From Nocardia stercoris (GTDB taxonomy: Bacteria; Actinomycetota; Actinomycetes; Mycobacteriales; Mycobacteriaceae): DNA of 64,000 nt. The translations under genes were made by a program, and so were the position numbers. The stretch lies in contig NZ_RFFH01000003.1 in the NCBI RefSeq assembly GCF_003696265.1, forward strand, positions 1 to 64,000. Direction: 5' to 3'. Of the stretch, positions 58,432 to 64,000 are shown in pieces. The number at the start of each line of letters is the position of its first letter. Within the stretch, counting starts at the first letter, position 1. The notes below the pieces were generated by a model. That model did not search any database, was not told the origin of the DNA, and saw only the letters and a program-made list of their open reading frames with translations.

Positions 58432-59433
58432 TCAGGACCCGTCCAGCAGCAGATGCGAGAGCCGTTCGCTGACCAGATCGGGGACCGTGACCCCGTCGGC
58501 GACCCCGTCGGCCACGGTGCGGGCCACCACATCCTCGTCGAGATCGAGGTGTTCGAGGATCACCCGCACCGCGTGCTCGATCCCGATGTAGCGCTTGGGC
58601 AGCATGGACAGGGTCTGGTAGGCGGCGAACGGCTGGGCGGCCGGGTTCAGCCGGATCACGGCGGGCAGATCGCTCCACTCGTCCGGCCACGGCTCGGCCG
58701 GGTCGTCGGGCACCCACACCAGCGGATCCAGCACGGGCGCACCGTGATCGCGCAACATGCCCAGCCGCAGCAGATGCCAGACCGCGGCCAGGAACGCGCA
58801 CGACCAGCGCTTGTCGCGGCCCGGACCGTTCGGGTGACTCCACAGTTCCACGTCGAGGAAGATGGTGTGTTCGCGGCGGCCGAACTCCTCCGGCGGCCGG
58901 TACCGCCGGTCGGTCATCGCCTGGGCCGGATCGTGTTCGGAGGAGCGGCGGCCGTTGCACAACCAGCCCGACTCGGCGGTGGGCGCGCGGCCGCCGGTGG
59001 CCGGCGGCGCGGGATCGGGCACGATGCGGGCCGCCACCATCTCCGCGATCGGCACCGGCTCACCGATCGGCTCGCCACCGGCGAACCGGGTGGCCGACGC
59101 GCACCCCGATTCCCGGGCCAGATAGTCGATCCGGACGCCGGTGTCGGCGGCCGCGGCCAGCAGTTTGGGCACGATATCGGCCGGGGGGAGCTCCGGCTGG
59201 AAGTAGTCGTCGATCAGGTAGCAGGTGCTGATCCGGGCGCCACGGCCGAAACGCAGCCGAGCCGATTCGGTGAACGCCGCCACCAGCGGCGCGATGTGGG
59301 TGAGCTGGGCCCGGATGCCCCGCGGATCACGGGCGATGTCCTTGAGCGCGAAGTGGCCGACCTCGATCGACAGGTGCGACAGCGGTAGCGACGAGATGAC
59401 CGGGTGCTCGGTCGATTCGGTGTAGCCGGCCAT
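58432..59433 (-). CDS. SCO2522 family protein
   Basis: A 333-residue protein. It has LSHLSIEVGHFALKDIARDP, RISTCYLIDDYFQPELPPAD and ARESGCASATRFAGGEPIGE, and REHTIFLDVELWSHPNGPGR with RWSCAFLAAVWHLLRLG, matching the SCO2522 family. It contains several conserved acidic and His/Cys residues but no assignable fold. Its ATG 59433 overlaps the stop of the SCO2523-like gene (ATGA), and its stop is one base from the SCO2521-like start. Translation of the four genes is thus tightly coupled. Confidence 0.83.
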   Translation of the reverse strand: MAGYTESTEHPVISSLPLSHLSIEVGHFALKDIARDPRGIRAQLTHIAPLVAAFTESARLRFGRGARISTCYLIDDYFQPELPPADIVPKLLAAAADTGVRIDYLARESGCASATRFAGGEPIGEPVPIAEMVAARIVPDPAPPATGGRAPTAESGWLCNGRRSSEHDPAQAMTDRRYRPPEEFGRREHTIFLDVELWSHPNGPGRDKRWSCAFLAAVWHLLRLGMLRDHGAPVLDPLVWVPDDPAEPWPDEWSDLPAVIRLNPAAQPFAAYQTLSMLPKRYIGIEHAVRVILEHLDLDEDVVARTVADGVADGVTVPDLVSERLSHLLLDGS

Positions 59434-60371
59434 CACGCCAGTTCCCAGGTGGCCGGATCCACCAGCCGGCGCGCCAGATCGGTGTAGGCGCGCGCGGTCT
59501 CCCGATTGGCGAGGTAGGCGTTGACGTCGGAGTCGAGGATGATCTGCTCGCGCCACTGCAGGATCGGCTCGCGGGGGACGAACCCCAGGATGGTGGTCTC
59601 CCCGAGCTTGTTGGCCGACGCCATCCGCTTGAGCGCCGAGTTCTGCTCCTTCAACCAGGCCGCCTGTGCCGGATGCTGATTCGCCTGCTCGCCGGTGCCG
59701 TCCCCGCCGTAGGCGACCCGGACGAAACGCAGCGTGGCCAGCAGATCGGCGCGGGAGTGGCGCGGCTCGGAGGTCTCACTGTCGTCGGATCCCAGCGCGA
59801 GCAGCCCGTTCGGGCCGTACACCAGGCCGTTCGCGGCGATGATGTGCTGTCGGGTCCAGCGATGGAAGATCAGCCAGCGGGCGGTGTGCCGCGGCATCTG
59901 CGCGGTAGCGCGCAGCACCAGCTCCAACGCCGCCGACCGGCCCGCCGACAGGTCGACGATGACGACCTTGAACTCGTTGTTCAACGTGTTCAGCATGCTG
60001 TGGCAGCGTTTGACCATCGCCTCGTCGCATTCGAGGAACTCCGCACCGCCCTCGTCGCCGGGCACCAGCGCCAGCCGACCCAGACGCGGTGCGGCACGGC
60101 GCAATTCGGCGCGGCTGGTGTGGGCGCCGATATCGAGTTTCACGATGGTGCCGATATTGCCCAGCAGGTTGGAGTGGGTGCCGCCGCCCTCGGGCAGGCC
60201 GCGTTCGCAATTGCTGATCTCGAACAGCGCTCCGGCCGTGGGTGATCCGAAGTCGAAATCGACATAGGCGACGCTGCGTCCGGTCAGGCACAGCCGGTAG
60301 GCCAGATTCGCGCTGGTCACCGAGCGGCCGGTACCGCCCTTGTCGGAGGTGGAGAACACCAGCATGGTCAC
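59433..60371 (-). CDS. SCO2523 family variant P-loop ATPase (ParA/MinD-like)
   Basis: A 312-residue ParA/MinD-type NTPase. It opens MLVFSTSDKGGTGRSVTSAN, a deviant Walker A KGGTGRS preceded by Asp (hence 'variant P-loop'), followed by VAYVDFDFGSPTAGALFEI (Walker A' Asp) and FKVVIVDLSAGRSAALELVL (Walker B). GTG 60371 overlaps the upstream stop as GTGA. Such ATPases dimerise on ATP and usually act with a partner protein to position or load complexes. Partners here are presumably the SCO2522/SCO2524-like proteins. Confidence 0.88.
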   Translation of the reverse strand: MTMLVFSTSDKGGTGRSVTSANLAYRLCLTGRSVAYVDFDFGSPTAGALFEISNCERGLPEGGGTHSNLLGNIGTIVKLDIGAHTSRAELRRAAPRLGRLALVPGDEGGAEFLECDEAMVKRCHSMLNTLNNEFKVVIVDLSAGRSAALELVLRATAQMPRHTARWLIFHRWTRQHIIAANGLVYGPNGLLALGSDDSETSEPRHSRADLLATLRFVRVAYGGDGTGEQANQHPAQAAWLKEQNSALKRMASANKLGETTILGFVPREPILQWREQIILDSDVNAYLANRETARAYTDLARRLVDPATWELA

Positions 60372-62266
60372 CGGGTCGCATTCTCGCGGGCGTAGGCCAG
60401 TTCGTCGAGCTGGGCCAGCGCCTGGGTGGCCAGGGACAGCGCGGTCGCCGGCCGCCGCCCCAGCACGCTGCGGGCGCGTTCCAGGGACTGTTCGATCCGG
60501 TCGAGGGCCACCCGTTTCGCGGACTGGTCGTCGTCGCCGACCTCGAGCCGCTCCTGATTGAGCAGATGCTCTGCCTCACTGAGTGATTCGACGGCGCGTT
60601 TGATCATCGGCTCGGGCGCCAGCGGCGGCTGGCTGAACGTGTCGTAGGCGATGACGAAGCACTCCATCATGCGTTCGGTGATGAACCAGGACGGCCGGTC
60701 CGGCGCGAAGGGACCGGCCCCGTTGGTCGCCGCGGAGCCGGCGATCACGCTGGTGTCGTCCCACAGGCCGGCGGCGGCGCCGTGCCGCAGCATGCGCGCG
60801 TCCAGGTGGTCCATGGCGGAGTCGGCCAGTTCCAGCAGTCGGTCGCGGGTGTCGACGGAGCTGGGCAGGCCCGCGGCCTGCAGGCAGCGCTTCAGCATCA
60901 TGGTCGCGAAATCCGGTACCTGCCACAGCAATCGGGGGCCGGTGCCGTCACCGGCGTGCTCACTGCCGACCAGGCGCATGGGAACACCGGGACTGTGCAT
61001 GACGGCGGCCGGGTCGCCGGCGGTGAGGCGGCTGGTGATGCGGCCGCGGCGGGCCAGCTGGTCGAATACGGCGACGGTGCGGACCAGGTCGTCGGTGGAT
61101 TCGCGGTAGATCATGTCCTGCATCAGCAGGGCGCCTACGGCCAGCGAATAGTAGTCGGACTCCTCGCCGTCGGAGGTGCGCCACGGGAAGTCCTCCAGCG
61201 GCCAGTGGCCGGGGGAGAACCGGGCGACGGTGGACCAGTATTTCTGGGTGAGTTCCAGGCGCAGTTTCAGCGCGTTGGCCAGTTGCCGCTGGGTGTCGTC
61301 GAGCAGATCGCGTTCCTTGATCTTCTCCGACAGCAGATCGAGGATGCCGTCGAGGGCCACGACGGTGAAGTACAGGTAGGGGCGCGATTCCGCGACACCG
61401 GGCGTGGTGGCGATGCGGTGGCCGATCAGGTCGACCGCGTCCGCCGCGCTGGACACTCCCCAGGTCCAGCCGCATTCGAACAGCAGCCGGTCGTCGGCGA
61501 CGTCGATGTCCTCGCTCTGGGCCAGCCGGACCTCGTTGGCGGTCTGAACCCGGAGCCGTTCCAGCCGGGCCGCGATCGCGGCCAGCGCGGCGTCGGAGGC
61601 GGCCTCGCCGCGGTTGAGCATCTGCAGCATCGCGCGCCCGGCCGCCGAGCGCGGTTCCGGGGTGTGGATGACGAAGCTGCGGACCAGGCCGACCATGGCG
61701 GCGGTGAGCCGGGCCCGGACCACCGGCTCCAGTGCGGCGATGCGGGGCCGCAGCAGTTTCGCCTCGCGGCGCACCTCGCCGCCGAGTACTCCCTCGAAGC
61801 CGCGCAGGAAGCGCAGTGCGGCGATGCACAGGCTCAATGACATGGAGAACGAGTCGACGAGTTCGAGCCGGTACTGGTCGGCGGTGGGCTCGATGCCGTC
61901 GGTGCCGCCGAGATAGCTGCCCGCGGCGAAGACCGGTTCCCCGTTCTCGGCGTGCCGCTCGAAGAACTGTTCCAGCAGGCCGACCACGACGCCGCCGATC
62001 CGGGTGGGCGTGCCGAAGGGTTCCAGGGCGTCGCGGACGTCGCCGGTGATGTTGTCGGGCTGGTCGAGGGCGAAGGTGGCGATCTGGGTGGCCGGGTACA
62101 GCAGGCAGAGCAGTTGTTCGGCGTCGCTGATCGAATTGGCGCCGCCGGTGCCGCCCCAGATCCAGACCCGGGCGTCGGGGTCGGCGGACTCGGGATCGCG
62201 GACGTAACACGAGTCCAGGATCGCGCGCCACAGATCGACCAGCTGTTGCCGAGGCTGAATCCTCAT
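60368..62266 (-). CDS. SCO2524 family protein
   Basis: A 632-residue soluble, largely alpha-helical protein and the first gene of the operon. It begins MRIQPRQQLVDLWRAILDSC and includes IWGGTGGANSISDAEQLLCL, WTWGVSSAADAVDLIG and FITERMMECFVIAYDTFSQP, which fits the SCO2524 family. There is no signal peptide or membrane helix. I use ATG 62266. ATG 62281 (MKRGDMRIQ) is an alternative and the frame is open to 62404. Streptomyces clusters also carry a SCO2525-type methyltransferase, which I do not see here. Confidence 0.83.
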   Translation of the reverse strand: MRIQPRQQLVDLWRAILDSCYVRDPESADPDARVWIWGGTGGANSISDAEQLLCLLYPATQIATFALDQPDNITGDVRDALEPFGTPTRIGGVVVGLLEQFFERHAENGEPVFAAGSYLGGTDGIEPTADQYRLELVDSFSMSLSLCIAALRFLRGFEGVLGGEVRREAKLLRPRIAALEPVVRARLTAAMVGLVRSFVIHTPEPRSAAGRAMLQMLNRGEAASDAALAAIAARLERLRVQTANEVRLAQSEDIDVADDRLLFECGWTWGVSSAADAVDLIGHRIATTPGVAESRPYLYFTVVALDGILDLLSEKIKERDLLDDTQRQLANALKLRLELTQKYWSTVARFSPGHWPLEDFPWRTSDGEESDYYSLAVGALLMQDMIYRESTDDLVRTVAVFDQLARRGRITSRLTAGDPAAVMHSPGVPMRLVGSEHAGDGTGPRLLWQVPDFATMMLKRCLQAAGLPSSVDTRDRLLELADSAMDHLDARMLRHGAAAGLWDDTSVIAGSAATNGAGPFAPDRPSWFITERMMECFVIAYDTFSQPPLAPEPMIKRAVESLSEAEHLLNQERLEVGDDDQSAKRVALDRIEQSLERARSVLGRRPATALSLATQALAQLDELAYARENATR

Positions 62267-62515
62267 GTCCCCCCGCTTCATCCCGCGTGCTGCGACATTT
62301 CCGACATGTTCGAGTGTGCCGCGCGCCCGGAACCCACGGTAGGTCATCCGACCAAAGCGATCAATCGCCTTGCCCGCGAACAGCTTCGGTACAGACCGCG
62401 GCAACGGGGTTGCGCGGCGGTCGTTTTCGGGTGCGCGGGCGCCGCCCGAGGTCGAAACGGTCAGGGCGCCGCCGTGGCGGAGCCCTGTGGGGTCGATCGG
62501 TGTGCGGAGACCGGG

Positions 62516-63223
62516 TCAGCGGGTCGGTGCCGGGCTGCTGGTACCCGGTGTGGGAGCGGCCGGAGCGGTGTCGTCGGGCATCGGCATCCGGAGGTGCGGG
62601 CCCTGGTTCGGGCCGCCCCGCCAGATCATGCCGCCGCGGTCGTCGTCCCAGCGGCCACCGAAATCGGGGCCGCCGAATCGGTGGTCGTGGGCGGCCATCG
62701 GGCCGTACCGGTCGTGGCCGTCGTGGTGGCCGACCACGACACCGGCACCGAAGCCGACGCCGCCGATCAGCACCGCGGCGACCAGCGCGCCGACGACGCC
62801 CGCGACGGTGCGCTGTTGACGGGTGGCGAGGAAGCCGGGCGCCGGTGCGGCGGGAGGCGGGACCGGACCTGGTGCCGGTGCGGCGGGAGGCGGGACCGGA
62901 CCTGGTGCCGGTGCGGCGGGAGCGGTGCCGGTCGCGGGAGCTGCGGCTGTGCCGGGCGCCGCGCCGGTCGCGTGCGGCGCGGGGTCGGCCGAGGTCGGCG
63001 CGGTGCCGGTCGCGAGGGATTCGGTACTCGCCGTGGGAGTCGCGCTATCGCTGGTGGCGGGGTTGGTGCCGGTCGCGAAGGCTTCGGCACCCGCCACTGG
63101 AGTTGCGGCATCGCCGGTCACAGGTGCGGTACCGGCCGTGAGGGGTTCGGTGGGTGCGGGCTGCGGTTCGGTGGGTGCCGGGTGCGGCTCGGGCGAGCGC
63201 GCCGGCTCGTTGTTCTCGGTCAT
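62516..63223 (-). CDS. Pro/Ala/Thr-rich membrane-anchored protein
   Basis: A 235-residue protein starting at ATG 63223. Residues 1-130 are low-complexity Pro/Ala/Thr sequence with an 11-residue tandem repeat (APAPGPVPPPA). One transmembrane helix follows (VAGVVGALVAAVLIGGVGFG). The extracytoplasmic tail is rich in His, Asp and Gly (GHHDGHDRYGPMAAHDHRFG), which could bind metal. The topology suggests a cytoplasmic disordered N-terminus and an exposed histidine-rich C-terminus. No family is recognised. Confidence 0.72.
   Translation of the reverse strand: MTENNEPARSPEPHPAPTEPQPAPTEPLTAGTAPVTGDAATPVAGAEAFATGTNPATSDSATPTASTESLATGTAPTSADPAPHATGAAPGTAAAPATGTAPAAPAPGPVPPPAAPAPGPVPPPAAPAPGFLATRQQRTVAGVVGALVAAVLIGGVGFGAGVVVGHHDGHDRYGPMAAHDHRFGGPDFGGRWDDDRGGMIWRGGPNQGPHLRMPMPDDTAPAAPTPGTSSPAPTR
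62841..62929. repeat. 33-bp tandem repeat inside the Pro-rich gene
   Basis: The 33-base unit beginning GCCGGTGCGGCGGGAGGCGG occurs at 62841-62873 and 62874-62906 without differences, and a shortened third unit follows. It encodes the protein repeat APAPGPVPPPA and may vary in copy number by slippage. Confidence 0.8.
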
Positions 63224-63290
63224 GGGCCCGACGATAGGCAGCACGTATGGGATGAAGCTGAGCGATTGTTGTGGGCCCGCTGTGTGCCGC

Positions 63291-64000
63291 TCAGCGGTGG
63301 CGGACGTGCCGGTCCAAGGTCGTCGCCGGGTGGAACAGCCCGGCCGGTTCCCGATGCCACCAGGCGTGCTCGTGGCGTAGTTCGGTGAAAGTGGTGAAGC
63401 GGTAGTGATAGAGCCGGGCGCGCACGTAGCGCGGCGGGTGGTCGCGGAACGGGTTCGCGCCGAGCAGCCGCAGGGTGGCGGGATCGCCGGTCAGCAGGCG
63501 GTGCAGCAGCGGACGGAACCAGGGATCAGCGTAGGAGGGTGACAGGGCCGCGAACCACATCAGCCAGTCCAGGCGCAGGTGGTAGGGCGCCCACTGCCGG
63601 GGCAGCCGCCCGACCGCGCCCGGCTTGCCCTTGAACCGGTACTCGTGCCACACGGTGGCGTCGGTGAGCTGCCGGTCCATGGTGCCCTCGATGACCACCT
63701 CGTAGCGGGTCCGGCCCACGACACCGAAGGCGCCGTAACTGTTCACCAGGTGGAAGTGGTTGTAGGACTGGTTCATTCGCTGCCGACGCGAGAGCAGGTT
63801 GAGTACGGGGTAGTAGCTGAGGACCGCGACCGCCGCCGCGCAGCCGAGCACCGCGACCTGGAACCACACCGGGGCGGCGCCGGTGGCCGGGTGCGTGAGC
63901 AGGTGCGCGGGCAGTACCCGGCTCGGGTCGACGGCGGCGAACCCCGCCAGCAGCGCCAGCCAGTTCAGCCACGCGAAATTGCCGGACAGGATCAGCCACA
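63291..64000 (-). CDS. Lipase maturation factor family protein, C-terminal part
   Basis: The gene enters from the right edge, so the N-terminus is missing. The visible 236 codons include WLILSGNFAWLNWLALLAGF (membrane helix with the family's SGNFAWLNW), another helix (WFQVAVLGCAAAVAVLSYYP), and the globular end HLVNSYGAFGVVGRTRYEVV, YRFKGKPGAVGRLPRQWAPY and HLRLDWLMWFAALS. These are hallmarks of the lipase-maturation-factor-like membrane proteins of actinobacteria. It ends at 63291. Its role in bacteria is not established. Confidence 0.88.
   Translation of the reverse strand, partial: WLILSGNFAWLNWLALLAGFAAVDPSRVLPAHLLTHPATGAAPVWFQVAVLGCAAAVAVLSYYPVLNLLSRRQRMNQSYNHFHLVNSYGAFGVVGRTRYEVVIEGTMDRQLTDATVWHEYRFKGKPGAVGRLPRQWAPYHLRLDWLMWFAALSPSYADPWFRPLLHRLLTGDPATLRLLGANPFRDHPPRYVRARLYHYRFTTFTELRHEHAWWHREPAGLFHPATTLDRHVRHR

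Noticed and set aside
1..64000. CRISPR arrays, rRNA genes and riboswitches
   Set aside because: I saw no regularly spaced repeats with unique spacers, no rRNA sequence and no conserved riboswitch core. The only RNA genes I can support are the two tRNA-Leu copies.

Overview
The window is very GC-rich, uses GTG and TTG starts freely, and carries families typical of Nocardia and close relatives: an actinobacterial integration host factor (mihF), F420/PPOX-type and LLM oxidoreductases, DUF6098, DUF6891, a DHA2 drug exporter, AfsR/SARP-like regulators, and the SCO2521-SCO2524 gene set known by name from Streptomyces. I read it as chromosome of a Nocardia-like actinomycete. The species cannot be fixed from the sequence alone.

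Layout. 0-5 kb: the tail of an IS5-type transposase with a strong terminator, a LysR remnant, then a minus-strand run of small metabolic and transport genes (NAD(P)-binding protein, EamA exporter, secreted protein, SDR, LysR). 5-22 kb: a region built from repeated parts. It holds three AfsR/SARP-like ATPase regulators (4892-7450 truncated and chimeric, 12159-15365 full length, 18495-20672 short), two intact aldehyde dehydrogenases (16787-18316 and 20694-22157) and one decayed copy (7049-7370), two MFS exporters with a TetR, a thioesterase, and a decayed copy of a PfpI/YciI pair whose intact version lies at 25.8-27.0 kb. A shared sequence motif lies upstream of both intact aldehyde dehydrogenases and has a relic near 550-600.

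22-41 kb: a mobile-DNA hotspot. It contains serine-recombinase remnants (a 577-bp segment present twice with three differences seen), two ends of one IS3-type element, decayed IS630-like and IS701-like transposases, and a run of truncated genes (hydrolase, acetamidase, polyketide ketosynthase, FAD monooxygenase, P450, aminotransferase, LysR, LppU-like). Partial 3' ends of a tRNA-Leu gene lie at 23.3 and 33.9 kb, and complete tRNA-Leu(GAG) genes at 40.4 and 48.8 kb, so this tRNA looks like a repeatedly used integration target. Intact cargo includes a lethal-factor-like metallopeptidase toxin with a tiny partner gene (32.2-33.2 kb), a TetR/hydrolase pair and a two-component system.

41-64 kb: mostly ordinary chromosome, much of it in tightly overlapping operons. 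It holds a fused zinc alcohol dehydrogenase-Acg nitroreductase, a cation/proton antiporter preceded by an overlapping 26-codon leader ORF, three overlapping small genes of unknown function, an orphan SUKH-4 immunity gene, mihF, an LLM oxidoreductase, an ECF42 sigma factor with its DGPF partner, a glutamine-synthetase-like enzyme, a SLATT membrane protein, an FAD amino-acid oxidase coupled to a channel-like membrane protein, the conserved but uncharacterised SCO2524-2523-2522-2521 operon, and a lipase-maturation-factor-like gene running off the right edge.
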